Shown here: in pieces, positions 28,576 through 36,833 of the stretch
Position numbering within the stretch: the first letter of the stretch is position 1
Layout of the letters: each line of letters opens with the position of its first letter
Assembly (NCBI GenBank): GCA_012026795.1
Contig: VEPM01000008.1
Location: 100,099 to 164,098 of the forward strand
Direction of reading: 5' to 3'
DNA length: 64,000 bases
Source: Candidatus Methanoperedens sp.
Lineage (GTDB): Archaea > Halobacteriota > Methanosarcinia > Methanosarcinales > Methanoperedenaceae
Program-made: the position numbers and the translations under genes
Notes under the pieces: model-generated
Told to the model about the DNA's origin: nothing
What the model saw: the letters and a program-made list of their open reading frames with translations, nothing else
The model's database searches: none

Positions 28576-30717
28576 TTAACCCTTTCTAAGAATCAGGTAT
28601 CCTGTCCCAATCAGACCAGCTACCGCGAAAAATATCCAATTCCACTGCTCTGGTAAAGCTGTGGACGTTAATGGTTTTTCGGTCTGCGTTGTCTGGACAT
28701 TTACAGGGGCAGTGGCGCGTAAGGGCTCAGATACAACTGCCGAACTTGCAGCCGTAGTTGTCGGCTGCGGGGATACAGGCTGCGCTTTTGCTTCAACTTT
28801 AGGTTCAAGGATTGAATATTCGAGCAGAGGATAAAACCGCAATGCTGTTGAGCTATCTGCTACCTTGAACTTCAACTCGCCATACAGCGGCTGGACCGAA
28901 TTCTGGCCGAGGGTTATGGGATTATCCTTGTTGTCAAGAAGCACATAATTTTCATTTGCTTCCTTTACTTCAAATACACCGAACTTATCTCCTGCTTTTA
29001 TTTCAAGAACATTCCGGGATATCAGCCATGTGTACCTGAGCTGGATAAACGTTGACATGCCTTCTGTACCTGTAAATATGCTTTCCACATAAGTCACGAA
29101 TACGGGCACACTGGACTCTCCGCCTACGCTTTTCTCAATATAAGTATATACTTCTCCTTCCTTTACAACCCTGTAATCAAGGCTTTCGTTGTCCTTGCTT
29201 AAAGAGAGCCATGCTTGCCTTGGATTTGTTGCTGTATCAAGAGATTGAACCGTAAGGTTGTAACCTTCCCCAAGATCCCACGAGGTTCCCAATTTCAATG
29301 TCTTCTTTTCTTCTGCCTTCTGTTCTTTTATCAGCTTAGCTAACTTATTTGCTTTCCCGTTCACAGCAACATAGAGATCACCGAACCAGCCAAGCCGCGC
29401 ATAATAACCACCTGTGGTACCCGGTTTGAAGGTTTTAGCGGTGCTGTTATACTCAAGACCATTCTCTACCTTCCTGTTTTTTTCACTGAATACCTTGAAT
29501 TTCTGGTCTGAGCGTGTGGTATTGTACTGGAGTTTTTCTTTCTCAATCACCCGGTTATTGACGGTTAGACTTGATGCAGGCTGGTTAATGATCTTAAGAC
29601 TCTCACTTGATTTTCCTCCACCTGGAGCATACCAGAAACCGGGGAATTTCTGGGCATCCCACTGAAGTGTAGTGTTATAAGTACTTGAACCGGAGTCAAA
29701 AACCATTCCGTGTATCTCATATTTCCCGGGTGCAGTCTTTTCAAGAATTGGATAGAACCTCAGAGCTGTCGAACTGTCCGCCACTTTAAAGCTCAAATTG
29801 CCAAAGAGTGACTGAACCGAATTCTGGCCGAGGGTTATTGGATTATCCTTGTTGTCAAGAAGCACATAATTTTCATTTGCTTCCTTTACTTCAAATACAC
29901 CGAACTTATCTCCTGCTTTTATTTCGAGAACATCCAGGGATATCAGCCATGTGTACCTGAGCTGGACAAACGTTGACATGCCTTCCGCGCCTGTAAATAT
30001 GCTTTCCACATAAGTTACGAATACGGGCACACTGGACTCTCCGCCTACGCTTTTCTCAATATAAGTATATACCTCTCCTTCGTTCACGACCCTGTTGTCG
30101 AATGTTTTACCGTCCTTGCTTAGAGAAAGCCATGCCTGCCTCGGATTTGTTGCTGTATCAAGAGATTGGACCGTAAGGTTGTAACCTTCCCCAAGGTCCC
30201 ACGAGGTTCCCAGTTTCAATGTCTTCTTTTCTTCTGCCTTCTGTTCTTTTACCAGCTTAGCTAACTTATTTGCTTTCCCGTTCACAGCAATATAAAGATC
30301 ACCGAACCAGCCAAGCCGCGCATAATAACCACCTGCGGTACCCGGTTTGAAGGTTTTAGCGGTGCTGTTATACTCAAGACCGTTCTCTACCTTCCTGTTT
30401 TTTTCACTGAATACCTTGAATTTCTGGTCTGAGCGTGTGGTATTGTACTGAAGGTTTCCTTTTTCAATCACCCGGTTATTGATGGTTAGACTTGATGCAG
30501 GCTGGTTAATGATCTTAAGGCTCTCGCTTGATTTTCCTCCACCTGGAGCATACCAGAAACCGGGGAATTTCTGGGCATCCCACTGCAAAGTAGTGTTATA
30601 AGTACTTGAACCGGAGTCAAAAACCACTCCGCGAATCTCAACTTTCGTGACATTAGCGGCTGTTGCCGGAGCTGCTAATAATAGCATAATAGCAAATACG
30701 ATTAATATTTTTATCAT
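28576..30717 (-). CDS. S-layer protein with two tandem Methanosarcinales-type domains
   Basis: 713 residues from the ATG at 30717 (GGTGTGAT in front); a GTG at 30726 is the alternative. Signal peptide ([18 protein letters not shown]), then two near-identical ~300-residue S-layer domains (each beginning [20 protein letters not shown] and containing [19 protein letters not shown]). A Pro/Thr/Ala linker and a C-terminal transmembrane segment ending in LRKG follow. Several NTT/NNS-like N-glycosylation sites are seen. It should form the protein lattice outside the cytoplasmic membrane. The TATA promoter is described separately. Confidence 0.9.
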   Translation of the reverse strand: MIKILIVFAIMLLLAAPATAANVTKVEIRGVVFDSGSSTYNTTLQWDAQKFPGFWYAPGGGKSSESLKIINQPASSLTINNRVIEKGNLQYNTTRSDQKFKVFSEKNRKVENGLEYNSTAKTFKPGTAGGYYARLGWFGDLYIAVNGKANKLAKLVKEQKAEEKKTLKLGTSWDLGEGYNLTVQSLDTATNPRQAWLSLSKDGKTFDNRVVNEGEVYTYIEKSVGGESSVPVFVTYVESIFTGAEGMSTFVQLRYTWLISLDVLEIKAGDKFGVFEVKEANENYVLLDNKDNPITLGQNSVQSLFGNLSFKVADSSTALRFYPILEKTAPGKYEIHGMVFDSGSSTYNTTLQWDAQKFPGFWYAPGGGKSSESLKIINQPASSLTVNNRVIEKEKLQYNTTRSDQKFKVFSEKNRKVENGLEYNSTAKTFKPGTTGGYYARLGWFGDLYVAVNGKANKLAKLIKEQKAEEKKTLKLGTSWDLGEGYNLTVQSLDTATNPRQAWLSLSKDNESLDYRVVKEGEVYTYIEKSVGGESSVPVFVTYVESIFTGTEGMSTFIQLRYTWLISRNVLEIKAGDKFGVFEVKEANENYVLLDNKDNPITLGQNSVQPLYGELKFKVADSSTALRFYPLLEYSILEPKVEAKAQPVSPQPTTTAASSAVVSEPLRATAPVNVQTTQTEKPLTSTALPEQWNWIFFAVAGLIGTGYLILRKG
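28800..30640. repeat. Near-identical direct repeat inside the S-layer gene
   Basis: The two domain-coding halves repeat at an offset of 921 bases (307 codons). For example, the block from 28900 recurs at 29821 with only scattered substitutions over more than 100 bases. The degree of nucleotide identity implies recent duplication or ongoing gene conversion. Confidence 0.8.
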
Positions 30718-30749
30718 TTTTATCACACCAGATCAAACAATTTCCCAAA

Positions 30750-30785
30750 GTTATATAACTATAGAGAAATCAGCAACAATTAACC
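30750..30785 (-). promoter_or_regulatory. S-layer promoter with 17-bp upstream box
   Basis: Reading the minus strand, AATTGTTGCTGATTTCT (30781-30765) is followed 7 bases later by TATATAAC (30757-30750). The implied transcription start is near 30729, giving a ~12-base leader before the S-layer ATG. The same 17-mer at the same distance from a TATA element precedes the DsrE operon. Confidence 0.6.
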
Positions 30786-30823
30786 CAATTACCCCAAAAA
30801 ACGAATGATTAAGGCAAAAAAAA

Positions 30824-31042
30824 TCAATGTTTTCGTATAGTTACTTTAAAATCAACGCCTGATTCCTCGATCTTGACAATTTCATGTCCATGTTCTTTTA
30901 TCCATTGAGGAATAGCATTTCTTGCAGTAACGTCATCAGTTAACACTTCAAATTCGTCCCCGGTTTTTAGCCCATCGATATGTTTTTTGGTATAGAACAA
31001 TGGCAGTGGGCATACTTTACCTCTTGCATCTATTCTGTGCAT
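30824..31042 (-). CDS. tusA: TusA/SirA-family sulfur carrier
   Basis: 72 residues, the TusA fold: VDFKVTIRKH at the end and the signature CPLPLF (Cys at about 11, CPXP motif) after DARGKV. TusA proteins accept persulfide sulfur from IscS-type desulfurases or rhodanese and hand it to DsrE/TusBCD-type relays, tRNA thiolation or cofactor synthesis. Three DsrE-like genes lie directly upstream on the same strand, supporting a relay. Confidence 0.85.
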   Translation of the reverse strand: MHRIDARGKVCPLPLFYTKKHIDGLKTGDEFEVLTDDVTARNAIPQWIKEHGHEIVKIEESGVDFKVTIRKH

Positions 31043-31120
31043 GTGTAACCACTATGGGTCCTGATATATTTTAAGTTTGTATAAAGGCAAAAAATGTAAG
31101 AATTATTCGTTTTCTTAATA

Positions 31121-31495
31121 TCAGAATACCAGTGTCACTTCACTCTCCAGTATCCTGTCCGTGAGTTCATCGATGTTTTGTTTCAAGATCCCTTCGATTA
31201 TCTCGCTATCGTTCACTCCTCTTTTTTTGAGGTCGGCATCCAGCGCATAGAATTTAACGCTGTCTTTCGCCTTCAGTATGGAAGCCTCAATGCTTGGCAC
31301 ATCTTTCTGCCATACTGCAACATCACCGTAACCTGTCTTCTGTCCTTTTACAGTTGAATGCACGCCTCCGCTCACAAAAGTGATAGAAGGCGAATTCCCT
31401 GCCGCAGCCTGCGTTTCGGCAAGGGGTATCGCGCTGTAAGCGTCCTCCTTGCCGTAAGGGGGCTGGGTAACGATTATGTTTACTTTCTTGCTCAT
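31121..31495 (-). CDS. DsrE/DsrF-like protein (third of three)
   Basis: 124 residues from the ATG at 31495 (MSKKVNIIV); the longer reading frame overlaps the previous gene. DsrE-like alpha/beta fold with VTQPPYGKEDAYSAIPLAE and VKFYALDADLKKRGV. There is no cysteine in the chain, so it cannot carry a persulfide itself and may be a structural subunit. It starts four bases after the stop of the middle gene. Confidence 0.7.
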   Translation of the reverse strand: MSKKVNIIVTQPPYGKEDAYSAIPLAETQAAAGNSPSITFVSGGVHSTVKGQKTGYGDVAVWQKDVPSIEASILKAKDSVKFYALDADLKKRGVNDSEIIEGILKQNIDELTDRILESEVTLVF

Positions 31496-31499
31496 GTTC

Positions 31500-31880
31500 T
31501 CATCCCAGTAATATTGTCTTGTCTGATTCTGCTGTCCACTCTCCAAGGTCATAAAGACCGCCGATCACTACACCTTCAGTCTGCTGTTTCGTTACGCCGC
31601 GCGCATCAGTGCATTTAATGCATGCTATTGCATCTGTTTTGGGATTTTTGAGCCCTTTTTTGAGAACGGTTCCAAACAGCTGCTCCACAACCGGGAATTC
31701 CTTTGGTCCCTGGTCACGATGGCCAATTATCGTTCCGTCAAGGTAGTTGAAAAAGTTGACATTTATCCCTTTCTCCTTTGCGGCATGAGCGAGCCTGACC
31801 AGTGTGTATGCCGACTCATCTCGATATGGCCCGTTTATCGATACGATCGTTAATGTTTTGTTGTTTCCATTGTTTGCCAT
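31500..31880 (-). CDS. DsrE-like protein with CIKC motif (second of three)
   Basis: 126 residues from the ATG at 31880, which follows a perfect AGGTGAT site. DsrE fold: IVSINGPYRDESAYTLVRLAHAA, then DAIACIKCTDARGV. Of the three DsrE-like proteins only this one has cysteines in the region where DsrE/TusD carries the sulfur-accepting Cys, so it is the likely active subunit of a hetero-oligomer. Confidence 0.75.
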   Translation of the reverse strand: MANNGNNKTLTIVSINGPYRDESAYTLVRLAHAAKEKGINVNFFNYLDGTIIGHRDQGPKEFPVVEQLFGTVLKKGLKNPKTDAIACIKCTDARGVTKQQTEGVVIGGLYDLGEWTAESDKTILLG

Positions 31881-31890
31881 TTTATCACCT

Positions 31891-32217
31891 TTAGAACCAC
31901 GCCACCCTGTTACCGTCCTCGATAATATGGTCAAGGAGCGTACCTATTTCTTTAACTTCAACTCCTTCGACGAGCTTTCCAACAAGTCCCCGGGACTGGA
32001 CGGCTTTATCATCAGTAAGTATCCTGATACCTTTCTTTTTTGCATCCAGCAGCTTATTCCCAAATTCGCTTTTCCGTGCTGCTGTAACCCCATCTTCGAC
32101 AAGATACAGGGAAACATTGTTTTTCTTTGCCCTGGCATTTAGACCTATATCAAGCACCAGGTTGGGGATTTCGGTTGTATGCGGGTCTTTTGAAAGTACC
32201 AGTAATAGATTTGTCAT
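31891..32217 (-). CDS. DsrE-like protein (first of three)
   Basis: 108 residues from the ATG at 32217 (MTNLLLVLSKDPHTTEI); the in-frame extension upstream is rejected as it leaves the family N-terminus. Small alpha/beta protein with NVSLYLVEDGVTAARKSE and DHIIEDGNRVAWF at the end, DsrH/DsrE-like in its GIRILTDDKAVQSRG. No cysteine. It is the first gene of the DsrE-DsrE-DsrE-TusA run. Confidence 0.7.
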   Translation of the reverse strand: MTNLLLVLSKDPHTTEIPNLVLDIGLNARAKKNNVSLYLVEDGVTAARKSEFGNKLLDAKKKGIRILTDDKAVQSRGLVGKLVEGVEVKEIGTLLDHIIEDGNRVAWF

Positions 32218-32681
32218 GTTATCGACCTCTGAAATTAATTTCGTGTTTTTCATCTGCCAACTCAAACTCACGCCACTCTCTCAATGTATTGAGGACAGGA
32301 GTTTTTTTCAATATGTTGTCTTGTTTAGAGACAAAGACGATTCCTTCTTGTATTGTGACTCATTTTGTATCACCAGCGATTACAATGACAATTAATACTT
32401 ATATTAGTTCAGAAATCAGCAACAATTGACAGGTTTGTTCCGGGATTGTAAGGATCGCGGCAAAATTATCTGCATTTTTCTTTTCTTTCATGACCATTGC
32501 CATGTCGATCATATGGGTATCGGTAAAAAATCTTTATATAACAAAACAACATAAGTATTAATCAGAGGCATATTTGCAGACCAAGGGGAAAAACGTAATT
32601 GCAAATTGCTTTCTATAGTTATATTTAATTGATAATAAAAAATTATATCAATTAAATATTTTCAGTTCGGAGGAGATAAGA
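32218..32681. other. 464-base divergent regulatory region
   Basis: No gene seen. Left part: the DsrE-operon promoter with the 17-mer at 32427-32411 (minus). Right part: promoters for the PhaE-like gene, with CTTTATATAAC near 32530-32540 and a second AT element CTATAGTTATAT at 32613-32624. A CGGAGGAGATAAG ribosome-binding site stands before the ATG at 32682. The long leader before both genes is notable. Confidence 0.45.
32398..32427 (-). promoter_or_regulatory. DsrE-operon promoter with 17-bp upstream box
   Basis: On the minus strand AATTGTTGCTGATTTCT (32427-32411) is identical to the S-layer promoter box and is followed by TATAAGT at the same 7-base spacing. The inferred start near 32376 would leave a leader of about 160 bases before the first DsrE gene. 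Confidence 0.55.
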
Positions 32682-33797
32682 ATGGTAAACAAAAGTAATA
32701 TTATGAAAGAAGAGAGTGAAGAAAAGCAAGATATTTTCAATACATGGGCTGACAGTTATACAGCAGTTTCCAAAATGTGGGGAGATTCATACGAGAAGCT
32801 ATACAGGCCATGGCTTGAATCCACTAAAGAGATGTTTGACAAAACAGTTCTTCTTTCAAAAGAAGCGACACCACAGAAATACATGGAATTTTATGATGAA
32901 TGGATCAACACATATCAGAATACCTTTGGTATATTTTATCCGATCCCTGCGCCACGGCCCAATAAAGAGATACTTGAAAAGTTCATAACAAGAGCCGATG
33001 AAACAAATAAACTATTCAGTTCCTGGATTGCCGAGCTTGAAAAAAATACCCGGATGACAAAAGACATACTTCAGGGTGAACAGACTCCTGCAAAATATAA
33101 GGAATACTATGATATGTGGACGAAGTCCTATGAAAAAATGTTCGACAGGATCCTTTCAATGCCTTCTGAAGAAAGTACAAAAGAGTTATTCGGGGAATAT
33201 GGCGGCATGCCTGATTTCTACCTGGAGGGCTTTTTGCAGATGTCAAAATTATGGAGAAAATCATATAAGCAGATTTGCGGGCCAATGAATGATTCCATGA
33301 TGAAACTTTCTGAGAAGATGGCAGAAATCTCAAGGGGAAAGACAAGCCCTGAAAGTTACAAGGAATTTTATAACTTATGGGTGGATACATATAAAGAAAT
33401 ATATGATAAATATGGAAAATCCACTGAACTTTCCAGGGAGATGTTTGAGAATTTTACAAAGGCCACCGACATTTACCTGAGAATGTATAAGTCATGGATA
33501 GCAGCACTGGAAGAAATGTCAGAAAAAGCGCAAGAGCTGTCGAAACAATCCGATCCTGAAACATATAATAAATTTTATAATCTGTGGGTTAAGACCTATC
33601 AAAAGGCTTTTGAGAATTTTTTTGAGGATATGCCGGCAGTAGGGTCTATGAAAGAGATCATGGAGCCTTTAAAGATCATAACCAAGATGTATACGGATAC
33701 ATTTACAAAGATGTCAAATATGTGGATGAAATCACAGGTCCGTTCAGCATCAGCATATCCTGGAAAGAATAAAAAAAGAGGGATTCATACGGCTTAA
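32682..33797 (+). CDS. PhaE-like repeat protein (PHA synthase subunit or phasin-like)
   Basis: 371 residues, almost wholly alpha-helical. It has at least four copies of a unit of the type YKEYYDMWTKSYEKMF (also YMEFYDEWINTYQNTF, YKEFYNLWVDTYKEIY, YNKFYNLWVKTYQKAF). This resembles PhaE, the accessory subunit of class III polyhydroxyalkanoate synthases, and amphipathic phasins that coat granules. No phaC gene lies in the window. The ATG follows CGGAGGAGATAAG. Polyhydroxyalkanoate genes are reported for Methanoperedens, which fits. The repeat content is larger than in a usual PhaE, so a granule-surface role is as likely as a catalytic one. Confidence 0.7.
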   Translation: MVNKSNIMKEESEEKQDIFNTWADSYTAVSKMWGDSYEKLYRPWLESTKEMFDKTVLLSKEATPQKYMEFYDEWINTYQNTFGIFYPIPAPRPNKEILEKFITRADETNKLFSSWIAELEKNTRMTKDILQGEQTPAKYKEYYDMWTKSYEKMFDRILSMPSEESTKELFGEYGGMPDFYLEGFLQMSKLWRKSYKQICGPMNDSMMKLSEKMAEISRGKTSPESYKEFYNLWVDTYKEIYDKYGKSTELSREMFENFTKATDIYLRMYKSWIAALEEMSEKAQELSKQSDPETYNKFYNLWVKTYQKAFENFFEDMPAVGSMKEIMEPLKIITKMYTDTFTKMSNMWMKSQVRSASAYPGKNKKRGIHTA

Positions 33798-34195
33798 GCC
33801 GGAAAATCCATTTTTTTTAAACAAAAAAAGTTTTTAATAACAACGTTTTTAATAGCACATTTTTAATATATTAACCCCCACATCCCCCAACCTGCCTCTA
33901 ACCCCACTCTATGATTTAAGTAAAACAAATTATTGTTTTACTCTATTACTATCAGAGTAGTAGCACTGATATATAACATGGTGTGAATAGAGTAGTACCG
34001 TAGATTTTGAGTGGAAATAAGGGATACAATATGTATTTCTAACTTGTTCATATACATTATTTTAGAGAGTATAATTATCGTAGTAAAAGGATAGCACTAA
34101 TTCTAATAAACAGCAAAACGTTTTTATAATCATAGGAAGTATTAGCTTTTGTGGATCAGAAATTCCACATATGATTATTTGGAGGAGTGAAATAT
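33798..34195. other. Intergenic region with palindrome and short direct repeats
   Basis: About 400 bases. An immediate T-rich tail (33810-33880) could end the PhaE-like transcript. A perfect 10-bp inverted repeat AGTAAAACAA-ATTA-TTGTTTTACT lies at 33919-33942. AGAGTAGTA occurs at 33954-33962 and 33987-33995, flanking the AT-rich GATATATAAC (TATA-like, about 33970). Ribosome-binding GGAGG at 34181-34185 serves the next gene. No gene seen. Confidence 0.45.
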
Positions 34196-34411
34196 ATGAA
34201 ATACACATCAGAGATAGTTACAGATTCAAACATGGATACCGCTAAAAAAAAAGTGGTTGATATGAAAAGCGATAAGCGTTATAAATGCCCTAATTGTAAA
34301 AATACAATTCCGCTAAAGACTGCGGATTTTATCAAGGGAATTGCTGTTGTATCATGCATGGACTGCGGCAGGGATGCTTTTGCTGTTGAAGAAACCTTGT
34401 TGGGGTTATGA
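34196..34411 (+). CDS. Small zinc-ribbon protein
   Basis: 71 residues from the ATG at 34196 (GGAGG ten bases upstream; a GTG at 34187 overlaps that site). Charged N-terminus, then KCPNCKNTIPLKTADFI and SCMDCGRDAFAV: two CPXC-type knuckles that should bind one zinc ion. Function unknown; similar stand-alone zinc ribbons are common archaeal regulators or accessory proteins. The stop overlaps the start of a 33-codon frame. Confidence 0.65.
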   Translation: MKYTSEIVTDSNMDTAKKKVVDMKSDKRYKCPNCKNTIPLKTADFIKGIAVVSCMDCGRDAFAVEETLLGL

Positions 34412-34509
34412 AAATGAAAACTGACAGGGAAGAAATACCCCGGGATCTGGAAATAGATGAAGAAGAAGACCTCCGGAGATTCCTTCGCGGTGGATTTGGG
34501 GCTAAGTGA
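34408..34509 (+). CDS. Possible acidic micro-protein (33 aa)
   Basis: 33 codons overlapping the zinc-ribbon stop (ATGA). Strongly charged (REEIPRDLEIDEEEDLRRFL) with a Gly-rich end. The coupling and composition support translation, but it is too short to judge on sequence alone. Confidence 0.35.
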   Translation: MKMKTDREEIPRDLEIDEEEDLRRFLRGGFGAK

Positions 34510-34559
34510 ATTCTAAGTTTATTAACGAAGTAATAAGGTAAATAATACAGTGTGAGGCA

Positions 34560-35324
34560 CTAAACCAGAAGCAGCCCTTTTTGCCAATCATTGATTATTT
34601 TCATAGCCGCTCTTTCTTCATCGACTTCACCTTTCTTCTTCAGGAAGTTACATCCTTTTCCTATGAGTAGAATTACATCATAAGAATCCTGTCCTTCTAT
34701 TGTGATATGGTATAAGGATTCCAGGGCAGTTTTATTTTCTGCGCAAAGTTTCTCTATAATCTTCATAGCTACCCCGATTTTATCTTTCAGGTGCGTTGCA
34801 TCCTTCACCCCAAGAAGACCCTGGATATATTCGTCGTTCTCACCAAATGGTATCACACCCGGAGTATCGATGAACATGATTCGTGAACCTGCATCCACAA
34901 GCTGGACCCCTCTTGTAAAACCTGATATCGGGGACGTCCTTGCTGAATGCTTTCCTGACACACCGTTTATCACCGATGATTTCCCCGTATTGGGATAACC
35001 AATTGAACCCACCAGTATGTCACGCCCTTTTATGCCTGCGATTTCAAGGATTTTGTGTCTTAACAGCGTTGTCCCGAACTTTTCCTTATTGGACACAAAG
35101 ACTGTGGGTGCGACCTGTGATAATCGGGATTTGTTTTTCTCAAGCGTCTCCCTTGATACAAGATCGCATTTGTTGATGACTATTATGAAAGGCTTATTTG
35201 CACGCATTATATCCCGCTCAATCTCGCTATTTCTGGTCTCGTCCGGGAACCTGGCATCAATTACTTCAAGAAGAATATCGGCTTTTTTTATAACATCCTT
35301 TACCATCAACTTGTAACTTGCCAT
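34560..35324 (-). CDS. Circularly permuted GTPase (YlqF/YawG type)
   Basis: 254 residues with permuted G motifs: G4 NKCDLVS first (about 53), then G1 GYPNTGKSSVING (about 109) and G3 DTPGVIPF (about 153). Such GTPases bind the large ribosomal subunit during assembly. It is archaeal in length with no C-terminal extension. It lies between the zinc-ribbon gene and bioY, transcribed divergently from bioY. Confidence 0.85.
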   Translation of the reverse strand: MASYKLMVKDVIKKADILLEVIDARFPDETRNSEIERDIMRANKPFIIVINKCDLVSRETLEKNKSRLSQVAPTVFVSNKEKFGTTLLRHKILEIAGIKGRDILVGSIGYPNTGKSSVINGVSGKHSARTSPISGFTRGVQLVDAGSRIMFIDTPGVIPFGENDEYIQGLLGVKDATHLKDKIGVAMKIIEKLCAENKTALESLYHITIEGQDSYDVILLIGKGCNFLKKKGEVDEERAAMKIINDWQKGLLLV

Positions 35325-35408
35325 GCATGTGCTATTATGCAGGATGATATAAGGATGTATTGTGAATGAGAACTCCGGAAAAATCCGGAAAAAATTCCCA
35401 TGCGATCA

Positions 35409-35450
35409 ATTTATAAAGGTTGTCTACCTGAAGAGAAAAGAAGTTGACAA
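35409..35450 (+). promoter_or_regulatory. bioY promoter with BirA-like operator
   Basis: A TATA element (TTTATAAAG, 35410-35418) is followed at once by TTGTCTAC (35420-35427), 15 bases, then GTTGACAA (35443-35450). This matches the general BirA operator form TTGTAAAC-N-GTTTACAA. The predicted transcription start (~35437) falls inside the operator, so binding would block it. The bioB operator has the identical right half and the same 15-base spacing. Confidence 0.7.
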
Positions 35451-35460
35451 TGGTGATAAT

Positions 35461-36114
35461 ATGTCTGAATTTACAAATAATTTTAAAGATATATTCATAA
35501 AATATGAATCCGCGAAATATGATTTCTTTAAATGGAGATTTGAATCAAACTTAGTAAACAAACTTGCCCTGGCATTTATTTTTGCCGGCCTGACAGGAAT
35601 ATTTGCGCAACTGCGGTTCTATCTTCCTTATACACCTGTGCCGGTCACTGGCCAGGTCTTTGCAGTTCTTCTTTCAGGAGTCATTCTTGGGAAATGGTAT
35701 GGCGGAATAAGCCAGGGATTATATGCAGTATTGGGCGTTGCCGGAGTTCCATGGTTCAATGGGGGAAAAGCAGGTTTAGAAATTCTCACAGGAGTCACCG
35801 GTGGTTATATAATCGGTTTTATTTTTGCTTCATTAGTAATCGGCTGGTTCACTGACAGGTATATAAAATCCAGGAGTTTTGCAGGTCTATTCAGCCTGAT
35901 GCTTCTTGGTATTGCGATAATATACCTTTTTGGCGTTGTTCAGCTATTGTTTGTACTTGGAGTTAATGTACAAAAAGCCATTGAACTCGGGGCACTGCCA
36001 TTCATTGGTATCGATATATACAAGGCATTGATAGTTTCGGCGATCGCTGCTGCAATCGTACCTGGAAAAGCATTCGGGAATGAAATCGATGCGAAATCCC
36101 GAAAAAAGACCTAA
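35461..36114 (+). CDS. bioY: Biotin transporter, ECF-type S component
   Basis: 217 residues from the ATG at 35461, downstream of the operator and preceded by GGTGAT. A longer frame from 35362 would place translation across the promoter, so it is rejected. Six membrane helices with the BioY signature PYTPVPVTGQVFAVLLSGVILGK (quoted region near the second helix) and AVLGVAGVPWFNGGKAG. It imports biotin, alone or with an ECF ATPase; none is nearby. The last four bases overlap the convergent bioD gene. Confidence 0.9.
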   Translation: MSEFTNNFKDIFIKYESAKYDFFKWRFESNLVNKLALAFIFAGLTGIFAQLRFYLPYTPVPVTGQVFAVLLSGVILGKWYGGISQGLYAVLGVAGVPWFNGGKAGLEILTGVTGGYIIGFIFASLVIGWFTDRYIKSRSFAGLFSLMLLGIAIIYLFGVVQLLFVLGVNVQKAIELGALPFIGIDIYKALIVSAIAAAIVPGKAFGNEIDAKSRKKT

Positions 36115-36833
36115 AAAGGGAAACTAATAATTCTATCCAGATCAACATTTTTCTCAATGAGGGATACAATATTCCCAGGTATCCCTCTTTCCGAGCATAT
36201 AGAAGGATCATTGGGAATAACTCCTGATATGGGGATCCCGGTAAGTTCATTTATGATTCCGGGATTTTTGTCTTCAATAATACCGCCCCTGTAATTGTTT
36301 ATTATTACCCCTATTATTTTAATCCCTGACCTTTTTGCATATTCTATCGTGAGAACTGTATGGTTTATAGTTCCAAGACCTGCTCTGGCAACGACTATGG
36401 CAGGAATATCCATATATTTTATTAAATCAGAAATAAGGAACTTTTTCTTTACAGGGACAGCAATACCCCCTGCTCCCTCGACAATTACAATATCATGTCT
36501 TTTTTCAAGTTCTATGTAAACATTTTTAATAATATCAATGTCTATGCTTATTCCTTCAATTTCTGCAGCGATCCCTGGCGCCATCGCTTCTTTCAGTAGA
36601 TAAGGACATGTCAACATCACGTCAGCCTTTATTTCGATCACCTTCATCATGAGTTCGGCATCCGGGGAATAAAGTTTACCGTTTCTTATTCCTGCGCCGC
36701 TCTGGACAGCTTTCATCACACCTATGCTATATCCTTTATTTTTAATGGCTCCTGCAAGTCCTGCTGCTATCACTGTCTTTCCCACATTTGTATCGGTTCC
36801 TGTAATGAATATCCCGGTCATATTAATTATCAT
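36111..36833 (-). CDS. bioD: Dethiobiotin synthetase
   Basis: 240 residues, P-loop GITGTDTNVGKTV (here IFITGTDTNVGKTVIAAG), the KAVQSGAG catalytic Lys region and EGAGGIAVPV. It carboxylates DAPA to dethiobiotin with ATP. The ATG at 36833 overlaps the bioF stop; a second ATG five codons in (36821) is the other option. Last gene of the biotin operon. Confidence 0.92.
   Translation of the reverse strand: MIINMTGIFITGTDTNVGKTVIAAGLAGAIKNKGYSIGVMKAVQSGAGIRNGKLYSPDAELMMKVIEIKADVMLTCPYLLKEAMAPGIAAEIEGISIDIDIIKNVYIELEKRHDIVIVEGAGGIAVPVKKKFLISDLIKYMDIPAIVVARAGLGTINHTVLTIEYAKRSGIKIIGVIINNYRGGIIEDKNPGIINELTGIPISGVIPNDPSICSERGIPGNIVSLIEKNVDLDRIISFPF

Noticed and set aside
32682..33797. Complete PHA synthase operon
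   Set aside because: Only the PhaE-like gene is present; no phaC, phaB or phaA is in the window.
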